64,000 nt of DNA from Septoria linicola (Eukaryota; Ascomycota; Dothideomycetes; Mycosphaerellales; Mycosphaerellaceae), in assembly GCA_024114885.1 (NCBI GenBank), contig CP099419.1:1364001-1428000 (forward strand). The letters run 5' to 3'. The notes under the pieces were generated by a model. That model had not been told where the DNA came from, ran no database searches, and saw only the letters and a program-made list of their open reading frames with translations. Positions within the stretch are counted from its first letter, which is position 1. Every line of letters begins with the position of its first letter. Made by a program: the position numbers and the translations under genes. Shown here in pieces: positions 39,251-51,898 of the stretch.

Positions 39251-42200
39251 TTTTGATTTGAGGTTTGTTGGGGATCACGGATCCGTACGACTGTTGTTTT
39301 GATTGACTGAATGAGTGTGGTTAGCGCGCGTCTTGCCAGCAGACAGCGAGCAGTAAGGATAGAGCAGGTGGAATCGTAAGTCGTGAAACGCTGTGCAATG
39401 CGCTGACCAGGCGTGCCGCGCCATCTTATAGACGCCGGATGTCCCATTGTACAGCGACAATGGCGATTCCGCGGCTGTAGTGGATACTGCTGGGGGTGCA
39501 CTCACTTATGCGAGTCCTCACAGAGGTATTTTCGTTGATAACAGTGAATGTGCGACTGTTAGCGCTTGTGATAGCAGTGCTAATGAGCGTGAGGGCAGAG
39601 CTGGCTGCGTGAGTGAACGACTGTGGTAAGTAAACCGCAAAGCTTCCGTGCAAGGGGCGTGGACGAGGTTTTGACTGAGAGGATCGGGCGGACACAGGCT
39701 GATGAGTGTCTCTCCTGTTGCAAGCGCACGGCTAAGCAGACGCTAGCGTAAACCTTGTCGACGGACGCTCTTGACACACGCCGTTAGCCTCCTGCCGAAA
39801 TAGCGAGATAAAACTGGGGTTGGAGCAAGAGCGCTGCGGAACGATGAGACAATTTGGCGAACGCGGCCACTCGTATTGCCTCAGAAAAGGCTTCGCACGG
39901 GGGGCGCTTAGGGTGATCAGGTCGTTCACGAACTCGTCTTTTGATTGATGGCGGCAGTAGTGCTCCAAATTGGCGCACGACGACGACAACACAGCATCCG
40001 AAGAGGCAGCGGACGTCTTCACGATGTCATTTCCTTGCGTCGCTACCCTCGTCGAAGCAACACCTCGTGGAATGCTGTGCACCTTAATTCAACGCCATGT
40101 CTAAGCTGTGCTGTGCTGGCACTGCTCCATCACGATTCACGCAGAGTCTGGACCGCTTCTTCTTGCACTCTGCGACAGCACTGATGCTCGATGATGGTCT
40201 GCATCCAAAGCACATTTGAATTTGAAACGGGCTCGTCAACTTTAATTTCACGCTACGACGACTACTGCCAGGGACCGACATCCTGCTATTCGCTGGTTGC
40301 CGTGGGACCTGCAGCCCGAGCATGCATCTCCCAGGAACCACGATGGAAACCACCATCATGCCGCATAGCAAAATCTGCCTGCCGACAAGGCTGATGTCGA
40401 CTTTTCGGTTCTCATATCGGTCGCAGTTCGTTGCGAGACCACTGTTGCGACTTGCTGCATGAGGACTTCCATCACCATTGCGCCGCTGACGTATTATGGC
40501 GCCCGAGAGCAATGCGAAGACTGCCGAGTAGTTTGGCGTACCTGACTGCGTACCAAACAAGCGACAGTCGTGGCGCGTCTGGGCGTCTCTCTCAGCACAC
40601 GAGTGCCACGACGGAAGGCCGACAGCCACGACAACACCAAGACGCTGCACTGTGGAGATGGATGGCGATCCTTGCTTGGATCATAGGCGCCGTCTTTCGT
40701 GCACCTTCAGCTGTCAAACACGAACGAAAACTCCGCCAGGCAATGCCGTGATCTTCAGGTAATCGGTCTCCTTCAAACACGGCAAGACGCCACCACGACT
40801 TCAAGATAATCCCGATCTGCATCAATGTAGGGTGTCAGAAACGTGGAACCGCCGCGCCTGCATGACGATGGCAAGTCCTGGTTCATTATTCTCTGATGCA
40901 TTGGCAAAATTCTTCTGCTTCAACATCTGGGGTCTGCAGGCGAGCCAAGACTACAATCGGCGCGAGTGTTCCACTAAAATATGCAGGCTGACACGGTTTC
41001 ACGATTGTCTACTGCGCAAAATTCTCAAGCCCGCGGTTGGTCGACAAAGGATACCGGACTTCCGGTTTGTGGGAACTTCTGCGTTGGCAGCTCCGGGCGG
41101 CAGGCGGTGATCGTACTTGCCCAACGGTGATCACGAGCATGACAGTCTTAAGGGCACTCATCATCATGCATTAATGTTCTGGACTACGGGACATAGATGT
41201 GGCAATTGACTGTCTGTCCAGGCTAGTCAGCCATGTCTGAGTATTGCTAACAATGCTCAAAAAGCGAGATAGCACCTGGTGTATCGCGGTCCCCCCTACT
41301 TGTGTGGAAGACATACGTGGGAACTATTGCAGGGCGGATGTCTATGACCTGCGTCGGCATAGTACTGACGTTTGCCCGTCAGCCTGGTCATCTCATTAGG
41401 ATTGCGACTGCATTGAGTCCAAGATTGACCGCCCTATCGATTGTCTAGAACACCTGTTGCGCAAGCACAGGTCACAGAATTAGTGTCATCTCGTAAGTCT
41501 TCCTTGTTTCCTCAAACACTGATGTGCATCGCACGTGCCGGTATCATGGTTGTGATCAGCGGAGCCACAAGCGAGATGATCGATGGTTTCAGCAACTCCA
41601 CAGTCCAGGATCGGAAGAAGTTCTAGACACAATTTGCAAAAATGCATCTATGTACAATCATGCCAGCAAAGAGGCATCCCACTTGATCCGCCGTCGGCGT
41701 TTGGTGGGACAGCGCCGCCGACAAGAGCAAAACCGTGCCTCTACCACGAAGGGGCCAAAGTAATGGGCACACGGCGTAAGCAGTATGCTAATGGGCCAAC
41801 ACGTGACGATGGACGACAAAAGAACGAGAACCAATCCGTTCGAGCAAAACAATCGCTTATGAACGCTTCGGTTTCCCTCCGCGACAAAATTGGTATACGA
41901 ATAGCCTGTGCTGCGTGGCCTGCCGCGGCTAGAGCGCGTCGAGCGTTGTAGGGAGACAGAAACTGCATCACTCAAAGGAATAACACGATCGCTACAAGTT
42001 CGCAATTGGTCAACGACAATTTTCATAGCTCTGTCCATCAATCCCATCACTAGATCTGTGTACCACGATCTATGAGTAGGCCTTCGACGAATGAAGACCC
42101 TTTTTGCCATCGAGGCCATGAACCACACACGAACCCACCAGTCATACCACCCCTTTCCACACCTCGCGGTGCTATGCCATTAGACCAAAGACGTTGGCGG

Positions 42201-42455
42201 TGTCGGGTAACACAAGGAGCGGACTCAGGTCGACCATGTCTTTCGCGTAGCCTGGCTCTCACGCTCTACGTCTCGCTATAGGCCAGATGGCCGAGTGCCT
42301 CGAGACGTTCTTGAGCTGTGTTGGCTTCACGGCGGACTCAATGGCATTTTCGCCTGTCTGCCAAATTACTCACACTTTACATGACGTGCCGTTACCGAAG
42401 GCCGTCCGCAACGACATGCAACACACCTTCCTGCAGCATTGGAAAGTGGAGCTTA
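39251..42455. other. Gene-poor region (3.2 kb)
   Basis: No convincing gene. Frames up to 188 codons exist on both strands (for example 40084-40650 minus and 41658-42128 minus) but overlap one another, are Arg/Cys/His-rich and lack motifs. The base composition is ordinary, with no A/T-rich RIP-like block. I saw no terminal inverted repeats, long tandem repeats or tRNA. It includes the promoter of the CAP gene at its left end. Confidence 0.45.
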
Positions 42456-44768
42456 TCATCTTTCTCCATCACTCGATGCGTGTGTTTCGGTGATCGTGAC
42501 CAGGCCGAGGTGCTTGGTGTCCGATGGAGACTCAGCTTTGCGCACATACAGCCCGGCATTGCCAATGCGCTTCGGTAAAGGATCTTTTCCAGGTAAGCTA
42601 TCCTCGTGCATGTCTGCCTCGATGCTTGCATTGCGCGCAACCCGAACGATGGTGGAAAAGTTGTCGGTGAAGGATGCCCTAGTTCGTACCACTGATAGCA
42701 TGCCAATGACGAGGTTGAGCACACACACTCCAATAGCGATACCATAAGCCAGCCATAGCTTGTCAGATGCATAGCTGTACACATTGCCGTACAGGTGCTG
42801 GACGACCTGAACTTTGGCTGGAGCTAAAAGGCTAGATTCTTGATAGACAAGGTCTTTTGAGCTTGCCATAGAAAGCGTTATGTTCAGGAACATTTCTTGT
42901 ATCATGTCCCGGAAGAGTCGATTGGACTGCGTCGTGGAGGTATTAGCCAGTAAGCTCGCAGCCTGATCGTAGGCCAAGCCAGAAGATACGTTCGTGATGT
43001 TCTCCGCTGTCGGCGCCGTTCTACCCAATCGACTCAACTCCTTGGAGTCCTGCATTACCGTGGCAAAGACTTGTGTGCTGAATGCAATGTTTCCTATGAC
43101 TCCGCCGTAACCACTAGGTATTGATGCCCAGCCAGGTTTACTGGCATATGAGTTGCTCGCCCCCAACCATAGCGCCATAGCTGCTTCCTGTATCGCTGCC
43201 CAGGAAGATAGTTTCAGCGCATGTCTTGCAAGACTAGTGATGTTCGAAGCATCGAAATCCATCTCTGAGACCGATTTCAGTCGCAACGGCCTGTCTGGAA
43301 TGCTGCTTCTCGCTGTGATCGAGGGTGATGCGGTGCTGGTACTGATTCTGATTGGGCGGGAACTTGATCTCGTTGCAGCAACAGCACCTCCAACCACAGT
43401 TTTCGTGGAGCTGAATTGAGTTGCAGCAACAGGACCGCCAGCTCCCTTCCCGCCACCGCCTACTAGAACGGTAGCTGTGCTAAGATCCTCACTGACAAAA
43501 GTGTCGTTAGGTCCATTGGCTTGAACAGCTGTGCTGTTGTAGTCAGGCTCCTTGGACTCTTTCATTTCGAGAACACGTATCTGCTGCGTCTGATCAAGGC
43601 CACTATAGTTGAACTCGATGGTCAGGTCGGTTGGCACGATCCTACAATGAAGCATTGTGCTATCTTGCCACAGCCAGTCTATCAGAACCCGCTTATCACT
43701 CGCTATCTTTGTAGCATTGCTAGGATCGTTGTAGTCGCTGAACTCCAGTTTCAGCCCATGCTGTTGCCATGGTCGATCTAAAGCCGCGTGGGGAAATATG
43801 GCGAAGAAGATGTCTATTCCAATGCCACTGCTATAGGGTTGCTTGCCCGTGGCCAATTGTTGTATCTCCCAGCCACTGTTTATATCCTGCTTGAAAGGCA
43901 TCGGCCATGTATCGTCCGAGTAAGCAGTCCAAGATATATAATTCAGCATCATCGTGCTCCATCTTGGCCAGTCGCTTGTGTTTGTCACGTTATTGAAATA
44001 ATCAATCAGGTTGTCTTTCATGTCTTTTTGCACTTGAGGGCCAATGTCTTCGCATGCAAGCCGAGGGATAGAGATGGACGTTTGCCACGTAGTATTCGTC
44101 GCTGGTGGCTCGATGGGCAGTATCACACCTTGAGCTGCCGAAGCCAACGCGATACGAGATACCTCCACTGAGGGTCCTGTGTACGTGATTCGCTGCCCGC
44201 CTTCTATGGCACCGATAGCGAACTTGCTGAATGCCAGGCTGTCAAACGCTGGCAATGGTACGAATGCGTTCCGTACTGGAGACGGGGAGATCTGGTCAAA
44301 GACTACGGAGAGCGACGCGGGAGAAATGATGGCGGCGATAGGGAGAAGCCAACACGTCAATGCCACCAGTGTCAAGAGAGGATATCTCCAGTAAGTGCCA
44401 ATGCACATCAGCGACCAGAAGTCGCTCAGACCTCCGAACCAGTTATCCAGTTGAGACAACTTGAATGATTGTCTGTTGATTACCCCGAATAGTAGTTGCA
44501 TATACGCAGTGCTGCAAGCCAGGATCAAGCTTGCCTTGACGACAAAAGCGAATGCCGTTCCCACAGCGATATTAATTTGCTGCTGTGTGGTGGTCCAGCC
44601 TACAACCTTGATCGGGTCAGAAGAAACAGCCGTGCCGGCAAGCGAAGCATAGAATGCATGATGTCCGATCGCAAGGGCTACGCCAACGAGCAGCGAGGAA
44701 AGCATGACAGCCGGCGCGCGCCAATGTAGAGTCCTAGTATTCGTGCCATTGTTTCCAGAACGTTTCAT
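42456..44768 (-). CDS. Fungal polytopic membrane protein with large glycosylated ectodomain, 770 aa
   Basis: Single exon, ATG at 44768. Membrane segments: about 20-42 (VMLSSLLVGVALAIGHHAFY), 66-95, 128-150 and a last one at about 668-692 (LAYGIAIGVCVLNLVIGMLS). Between the third and fourth lies a domain of about 515 residues with many NxS/T sequons (NTT, NVT, NTS, NAT, NYS, NDT and others), so it is probably extracellular or lumenal. A Ser/Thr-rich stretch with repeated VAAT units sits in the middle (ATQFSSTKTVVGGAVAATRS). The C-terminal 76 residues are cytosolic. The arrangement is typical of a large ascomycete family of unknown function, sometimes carrying arbitrary enzyme names in databases. 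I would not assign activity. Confidence 0.75.
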   Translation of the reverse strand: MKRSGNNGTNTRTLHWRAPAVMLSSLLVGVALAIGHHAFYASLAGTAVSSDPIKVVGWTTTQQQINIAVGTAFAFVVKASLILACSTAYMQLLFGVINRQSFKLSQLDNWFGGLSDFWSLMCIGTYWRYPLLTLVALTCWLLPIAAIISPASLSVVFDQISPSPVRNAFVPLPAFDSLAFSKFAIGAIEGGQRITYTGPSVEVSRIALASAAQGVILPIEPPATNTTWQTSISIPRLACEDIGPQVQKDMKDNLIDYFNNVTNTSDWPRWSTMMLNYISWTAYSDDTWPMPFKQDINSGWEIQQLATGKQPYSSGIGIDIFFAIFPHAALDRPWQQHGLKLEFSDYNDPSNATKIASDKRVLIDWLWQDSTMLHCRIVPTDLTIEFNYSGLDQTQQIRVLEMKESKEPDYNSTAVQANGPNDTFVSEDLSTATVLVGGGGKGAGGPVAATQFSSTKTVVGGAVAATRSSSRPIRISTSTASPSITARSSIPDRPLRLKSVSEMDFDASNITSLARHALKLSSWAAIQEAAMALWLGASNSYASKPGWASIPSGYGGVIGNIAFSTQVFATVMQDSKELSRLGRTAPTAENITNVSSGLAYDQAASLLANTSTTQSNRLFRDMIQEMFLNITLSMASSKDLVYQESSLLAPAKVQVVQHLYGNVYSYASDKLWLAYGIAIGVCVLNLVIGMLSVVRTRASFTDNFSTIVRVARNASIEADMHEDSLPGKDPLPKRIGNAGLYVRKAESPSDTKHLGLVTITETHASSDGER

Positions 44769-47434
44769 CTCGGAAAAACGAATGTGGAGATAAAGAAGTA
44801 TACTGGACAGAGTGGAAGAGTGTAACAGAATGCATGGTGCTACGAAACTGGTGGTGTATACATACCTCTCGATGTTGTCCAGGGTATGTAGCTTGGGCGG
44901 CTAAGTTCGACTACGCGCCGCTGTGCCTCTGAGCTGCTTGCGCATGCTTGCCTGCTTGCGGTGGAGACAGCATTAAGCTGGGACGATCTCTTGACATGCG
45001 TGTAGCCAGCTTCGCACGCGTGACAAAGGAAGTCGCTGCTGTTTTGGCCCTATTCATGGCAAATGGTGTGCATTGCAATTCCTCTCCGAGATGGGAATCA
45101 TCCTGAACGCGACGTGTAAACAATTTGTCTGTTCATAATGTGGAAGATCGCGAGACGGGATCACTGATTGATGTTGTCAGTCACTATCACGCTGCGAATG
45201 GTAAGCTGCGTGACGCAGTGGTGCAGGAACGAGCATGTCGAGGAATGGCGCAGTGCAGATGAGAAGGCAGGCCAGAGTCACAAGATCGTGGTCCCTATAG
45301 AACTATACTGTCGTAAAAGTAGAGGGACTTTTTTGATTACGGTGTCTTGAGCTCGTGCGTTCGGTCTCGATTGTGAGGCAGAGTAACCAGTGATTCCAAG
45401 GCTTGAGAAACATTCTGAGCAGAGACTCGTGGCGTGCTCGTTCCTGAGAGTCTCTGCATGCCCGTTTCAGCCTGATACATGTCCAGATCAAGAAATCAGA
45501 GGCTGAGATGGGCGACCTCATGTGGTCATATACTCCTGCAGCCGTGACCCACAACAGTAAGTCCATCAACCCATACGCGGTGTCTTGGTGATCAACAGAC
45601 ACGTCGTCATGGCAGGCCGGAACGCCGTTCGTTCTGCTCGCCGAGCAGTCTTGTGGCTGGCAATACAGAAGCAGACCTGGGCTGGAGGCTTCGATCTTCG
45701 CATGGGACCTCCACAATTGCAGCTACTTTACAGCGCATCGACGCCAGGTCCTCCGGAGAACCATGTGTCGGCGACCGTTGAGTTCTGCAAGGTCGAGGTC
45801 AATGAGAAAAGATCACCTTTTCTGCATCCTTCATGGAGTAGACCATCGTAATGCAATGCGCTGATGCCCGGAGCACGAGATACTGACAACGGCCACATGT
45901 GCTTCGAGCGAGCCTGAAGAAGATGTCAAATTCTATTGCATGACCGGCAATTATCTGCAGACACTCCATCTACCGTGGGTCTCCGCGATTCGGTAAGGCT
46001 TCTCTTCGACTTCTCTTGTGTGACACACCGCCCGTAGTGGTGGGCCTCTCGCCCATGCAACTGCTCAAGCTGCCGGCATGATGTCAATAACGCCTGCATG
46101 GCCACGCAGCCCGCCATTGCTGATGATGGATATGATGAGATCGACAAACCAGGGAAGATTGCGATACATCACGTATCATCGACGCCTGTTGATCTCCTAT
46201 GCATGGGTCCCTTCATGTTGACTGAATGTCAGTCGCTGCCGGCCGGAACCCCGGCCCACTAACGATCGAGTCGCATTGCAGCAAAAGTTGTGCGATGAGG
46301 CAAGCAAGAATTTGTGTTCGCCAGATGCTGGTCTGCTCTGGTGACCTTTTCACCGGCTTCCATGACTCGGGACCATGTCGCCAGCCGCCAGATAGACTAG
46401 AACGTGCCGAGAGCTATCTTGGATCTTTGCTGATCGCACACGAGACACAACAATGCGATTCTGGTTGAGGAAGTCGCGTAGCAGATTGTTCTCGATGGAG
46501 CGGATGTGAGGCCGCATATCCTCACGCTAGCCACTTGACCCTGGTGCAACGAGATCCCTCTCGGAACGTGGAGCGTGGCCACGGGCCTTCTGGGCGGCTA
46601 GAATATTGGCGAAAGTCTGTCACTTTGTCTTCTGCACTCCACCCTATCATCTGCTTGGGTACTGCTTTCCAGCGACTCTGATCGATAGTGAGATGCCGTT
46701 ATTCGACGGCAGCTGCCAAATGACAGCTCGACGGTTCTTCCGACGCGCGCATGAGTCGACTGTCCTCTTTCACACGGGCGGCGAGCAGAAATCGCAAGTC
46801 TCACTCGCTGTGGTCTGCAGGATTCATCCGCCAAATGAGAATCATTCTGTTACACGACGCGAATGGGGTACGAAAGCCACGGCCCTCTCGCTTCTGCACT
46901 TCGCATGCACTAATAGATTTGCTGCTGCTGCCGGAAGTATCACAAGGCGCTGTGCGGTTGTGGACTCGAACTGGATCCCGAAGTGCGACGCTGCACCAAT
47001 AATCTCTCGAATCCATGCTCTACTGCGCAGTTGGGACCGAATCGACCATGCTGGGCGTTGCTTGAACTAGGGTTCTGCGGAGCGGGAGCTGATCGCGTGT
47101 ACACACCGTAACTCGGTCGTGATAGGACATGTTGCCTGGTGTCGCTCACATCCATCACGCTGTCGTTATCCCTACCCTCTCACCCTTTGCATACATACCT
47201 TGCCTCCCTCACCGACCCATTCTTTCTTGCGTGGCCGAACCTCTTGTCTGACCTCTGACATCAAACAAAGGAGCACGATATAATATGGACCACGTGGAGT
47301 AGCAACAAAGGATAGCGCGACGCCGCGTCCCGATAACACCGGATTCCATAACAGCAGACCTTGGCGCAAGCTCGACGATACGCTGGAAGTGGATCCTAGT
47401 CCGAGCTCAATGTCATGATCAAGGTGGAAGACAA
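44769..47434. other. Gene-poor region (2.7 kb)
   Basis: Divergent spacer between the membrane protein gene (minus) and the pseudokinase gene (plus). Frames of up to 154 codons (45303-45716 minus, 46606-47070 plus) are rich in Cys, His and Arg and show no domain. I saw no transposon ends, RNA genes or tandem repeats. Confidence 0.45.
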
Positions 47435-49708
47435 ATGGCAACACGAAGTTATGCGGACGTGGCACCGACTGCCGCCACCATTGGTATTTCCTCACTTCTC
47501 ACGTATTTGCCTGACCTACTTGCTAAGTGATGCATTGGTATAGCTCTGAATGCCTACATCTACGGATTTGGGGGTCACTCGCTTGTGACACCTCATCAAC
47601 AATTGAAGCAGAGATGGTGGACTGACGAGAGAATCGATGCGAAGGTGACCAGGGGATATGTGATTGGCAAATTACGTGGCGAAGAGCGCGACTTCCTGGA
47701 TCGACCGCTTGCCTTCGGAGAGGGCTTGACAGACGATAGCTACATGGACTGGATTCTGGACAGAGCCAAAAGACTTTTCCTAATTCTGGCCGAAGTCGGT
47801 GTCCCTGATCAGATCTTTGGCTGTATCGATGACAGTTGGGATGACGATGATCTTCCACTTTCACTCGAGAACGTGCAAAATCTCGAGCTTTCCTACAAGA
47901 ACGACGAGGCACTGAACAAGAAGTTCTATGACACACAATTTACGTTTTTGCTGCGTGAGCTAAAACGTGGCTCGCATCTCGAATATGGCGAGAAAGAGCA
48001 CATTCCCATGGAACATGTTAATACACTACCTCCAGCTGTATGCCTGCAACCATTTGACCGCATACACTTCCCTGGTCGAGCTGAAGATGTTTTCATGCGA
48101 CGCAAGTACCCACTGGTGGACAAAGTTACGGGCGAACGATATCACGAAAAGTATGCACGAGACGTGAAAAAGGCAAAGGCCCTGGCTCATGAACACATTG
48201 CATCGTGTTGGGCCTCGTATACGGCTGAGGATGCCGGCTTCATCATCTCAGACTTCGTGCCAGAACACTCGATCGGCACGTACATTGAGCATAGGACGCC
48301 GACACAGTTCATGCGCGTGACCGCATCTGAACGACCAGTCTTGCTATGCGAGTGGATGCATTGCCTCGCAGACGCGCTGGCGTGCTTGCACAGTCGCGGT
48401 GTTGCGCACACTGCTATTCGACCTTCGAACATCTGGATTGACAAGGAAAACCACATCGCCTTCGGAGACGTTGGTTCACTGAGCACATTCCAAAAAGGCA
48501 AGAAAGCAGGCAAGACAGAAGCATACGACTACGCAGCTCCAGAGTCTCAAATTTCGAGGCGGCCGGTCACTTTGAAATCTAGCTCGCCCCCGGTCAGCAG
48601 TAGCAGTGCGTTCTCGCGATTGAGAAAGATGAGCACCAGTACGTTTGCCACTATCGATACTGTGAGCTCTTCAGAGTCGTCTGGTGCCAGCAGTACCCGT
48701 AGTAACAGCTTCGTTGGAGGCACTACCATTGGCAGCCCGATCGTATCACCAGCAACATCATTTGGCGAAGGCCGTACCAACAGTATCACCACGATACGAA
48801 CAGGCTCATCACCCATAGGTGATCTAGGCCCGCGTTCGCCACAGTCCATTCGAAACTTCTCACGACATTTCTTGGAAACCTGCCCATCACCCACGATACC
48901 CACTGGACCTCCATTCTCGCCGGCCGTATTTGACAATGCGTCTCTCCTGCTCTCTCGACCGTCCACGATAGATGCGGGTAACTTGCGAGATCTACCAGCA
49001 GCAGCACCAGAAATGAGTGACATCTGGTCGCTGGCGTGCATCTTTCTCGACATTCTCACGTTCATGATCAAGGGCAAGAACAACGACTTCCTGAAGTTCC
49101 GATCAACTCGAGTGACTAGCAAAAACCGAACGCGGACGGACACGTCCTTTCACAATGAGCCCGACAAAATCTTTGCATGGATCAACCTGCTTGAGGAGGA
49201 GAGTATGCGGCACGGCGAGCAGATCTACCGCGGTGTCCCAGAACTGTTGAGATTAGTAAGAACTATGATGTCCCAGAACGCCACACTACGCCCTACTGCT
49301 CGAGATGTCCGAGATCGGATCCAGGAGATTCTCGTCGGAGAGTGTGGTGTCGAGGTGCTGTGCTGCGCAGGGCGAGAGTGGTCAGAGTTCTCCAAAAGTG
49401 ATCTCAAGGATAATTTGAGCACGGCGTCACCGCCCAGAGGTCGTCATGATTCTCCACTTCACGATGATCTCAGCATCGCGATGGGCATGTTCAGCGTTGA
49501 TGCACCACGTAAGGGCAGCGATGCTGCAAGAGCGGAGAGTGTCCTCGAGAAGAAGCTGGGTGCAGCAGAGCAAGACCACATGGCCATTCTGGCCAGAGAG
49601 GAGTCGAGCGCGGCCGAGCAGAGAAGGCGGAGCTCAGCCAGTACTGTCACCGCCAAAGTCAGCAATTGGCGCACGAAGTTTTTCAGCGGAAGCGGCATTA
49701 CCACATAA
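47435..49708 (+). CDS. Predicted pseudokinase with inserted Ser-rich region, 737 aa
   Basis: Exons 47435-47483 and 47544-49708. The first exon (MATRSYADVAPTAATI) joins in phase 1 across a 60-bp intron to ALNAYIYGFGGHSLVTPHQQ; without it the main frame has no ATG near its start. Residues about 195-360 resemble a protein kinase: AHEHIASCWASYTAED, FVPEHSIGTYIEH (hinge), MHCLADALACLHSRGVAHTA. The catalytic loop is HTAIRPSN (305-312) where active kinases have H(R)DxKxxN, and the DFG motif is DVG (325-327), so the catalytic base Asp is Ala. AAPE matches the APE motif. A Ser/Thr-rich insert of about 150 residues precedes a final helical lobe (DIWSLACIFLDILTFMI, LRPTARDVRDRIQEIL). A scaffold role is likely but unproven. 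Confidence 0.8.
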
Positions 49709-49730
49709 TGTGAACGATATCCACGCAGCA

Positions 49731-51442
49731 TTAGCTGACCCTTGAAAGTTGATATGTAATCTTATTGTTAAGGATAGATTGAGTCAGCGAGATACCCAAA
49801 GAAGTTGATAATGCCCGTATAGCCACGAAAGCATTCCAGATTCTCAACTGTAATCCACTAGGCTTCGCAAACCAAAATCCTTGGACTTTCCATTCCTCTG
49901 TAGGTCTGCCCGCCCATTCAAGGTCGAATCGTCTTAACATCTCTGGTACGACCTTTGTCAATTCCATTGTGGAGGTGTGCCGACCTATACAGATGCGGCT
50001 TCCGCCGCCGAACGTGAAGAAGACCCTTACCACCTGGGCCAGCTGTTCGTCCGAGGCCTCGAGCCATCTCTCTGGTCGATAAGAAAGGGCATCGGAGCCA
50101 AAGACTTCTGTCAGAGTGTCCAGAACAGGCGGCACAGCTCCAATTCGAGTGCCAGCTGGAAGATGGACTGGTTCATGGTCTTTTTCATCTTGCGCGGGAA
50201 CCGAGACTAGTAAGCCACCTGGTGGCACCACTCGTTCAAGGGGCATCATTACAGCAGGGAACAGACGCAAAGTTTCCTTCAACGTTGCGCGGAGGTATGG
50301 CATGTTGTTGCCTTCCGAGAAGCTGACGCGTTCCGACAGTCTGCCAGCAGCTTCTGCTTCATCGATCTCTGCACGAAGTTTGGCGTACACTTTTGGGTGT
50401 TTGACGAGATGGTAGAAGCAAGCCGTGAGTGAGAAAGCTGTCGTGTCAGAGCCAACGAAGATATTGATCATCAGGCTGTCCACAATGTCCACGTCTAGCA
50501 TCCGGCTCGGATTACGTGCTTGGAAATTGTAAAGATATGTGATGTAGTCGCCACGAGCCTCGTCAGACTTCTCGCTGTACTCCTGCATTGCTTGATACAC
50601 AGTCTAGCTGCACAGTCAGCTTCAGCACAGAAACGCGCGTCTTTTTCACTAACATTGCGAACCTTGAGAGCAGTGTTCTGATCTCTGAAAGCTTTAGAGG
50701 AGCTCAGAAATCTGAGCAGACGATCGTTGCCAAGCAGCCATCGATATAGACCTGGAACCAGGCCAATGATACTGCCGTAGATAATACGATTGAAGAGAGT
50801 GTCGAGCCCAAAGTGGTCCTTGCCGCTCTCAAGCATGTCGAAGGACTTAGAGAAAGTGATCAGGCCCACGACATCGAAGCCGTAGAAGTGAAGCCATTGG
50901 TCAAGCTCTACAGTTCCCTCTTTGCTGATCTCCTCGATCTTTGCCATGAATAGGGAAGTACATTTGTCCACGATGGGCTCTAGCTGCTTCATAGAGGAAA
51001 GAGAGTATGCTGGTGTGACGGCTGACTTCATTTTCCTGTGATAGCTCGCATCTTGGCTGGAGAACAAATTGCCTTTCGAGGGTGCTGGGAATGGAGATTT
51101 TGTTCCATCGTTAAGATCAGCCTGGAAGCTGTCATAAAAATCTGACTTGAGATGGTGGCTTCCAGCACCATAGACTGTAGAAAGCAGCGAGGGGTCACTG
51201 AAGGTCACTCTGTCAGGACCGACACGCACAAAAGAGCCATATCTCGCATGTAGCTCTGTCCAGAAGGTATGAATTCTCCCACTAGCAGTCTTCCAGGCTA
51301 GCCAAATGTTCGTGTGCGTCGCAAGTGGAGGACCAAGTATCCTGCGAAGAGGTGTATTCAAAGATTTGTAGAGGGCGTGGAGTATGGCCGAGACCACAAC
51401 AGACAGCACTGCGAGTGCGATTGGATTTGCTATCGATGACAT
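49731..51442 (-). CDS. Cytochrome P450 monooxygenase, 553 aa
   Basis: Exons 51442-50654 and 50603-49731, phase 0, with a 50-bp intron (GTTAGT donor, gctgac branch, CTAG acceptor). An N-terminal membrane anchor (IANPIALAVLSVVVSAILHA) suggests the ER. The I-helix motif is NIFVGSDTTAFSL (VGSDTT for AGxDT), the K-helix is KETLR (372-376), the PERF-type motif is YRPERW, and the haem loop is FTFGGGSRICIGRH with Cys468. All essential elements are intact. The sequence resembles the pisatin-demethylase-like P450s of ascomycetes, many of which act in detoxification or secondary metabolism. Its 3' end is 22 bp from that of the convergent pseudokinase gene. NTF2-like and OYE genes lie beyond its 5' side. 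Confidence 0.9.
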
Positions 51443-51898
51443 TTTGTTGCAGAATGGTTCTCAAATGCCTGGGCGGGATGGAATTTGGCAGGCTTACACA
51501 TGGCGTACTGAGAGTCTGCCGTGTGGTATGAGCCCACGGATTCACAGTCCAAGCCCTACTCGTCCAAGGGTCAGGCACACGTTCAGCCCTGTAAGCGATA
51601 TCAGAGCGTGCTCCCTCTGGCTTGATAGTCGCCAAAAGCGGGCTTTTTGAGCTTGCCCTTGCGATTCTCGAGGAAGGATTCTGGATCCACTATCAGCCCG
51701 GCTGAACACGTCAATGATATCGTGACCGCCTTACATCAACTCATCAATTGGGCCTAAGCCTGCGCTCAGCTCATTGCATTGACCTCCTGCCAGGCAGATC
51801 AACGTCTATCGCAGAGAAGTGCATTGAAGAGGATAACCGTCACACCTCTGGCCGGGTCTCTGGTCGCCGCTCGAGCGTAAGAGCTTGATGATCGTCCT
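51443..51898. promoter_or_regulatory. Upstream region of the P450 gene (456 bp)
   Basis: Separates the P450 start from the stop of the NTF2-like gene, both minus strand. It should hold the P450 promoter. No specific element was recognised. Confidence 0.4.

Noticed and set aside
40084..40650. 188-codon minus-strand frame
   Set aside because: No domain, Arg/Cys-rich composition, and competing frames on the other strand. Consistent with chance in GC-balanced DNA.
42100..42290. tRNA-like sequence on the minus strand (ggtctaatggcatag with a gggttcg further on)
   Set aside because: No acceptor stem pairing, no 7-nt anticodon loop, and the B-box is imperfect. Only a short CACC/GGTG hairpin forms.
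46606..47070. 154-codon plus-strand frame
   Set aside because: Cys/His/Arg-rich with no motif, and overlapped by similar frames in other phases.
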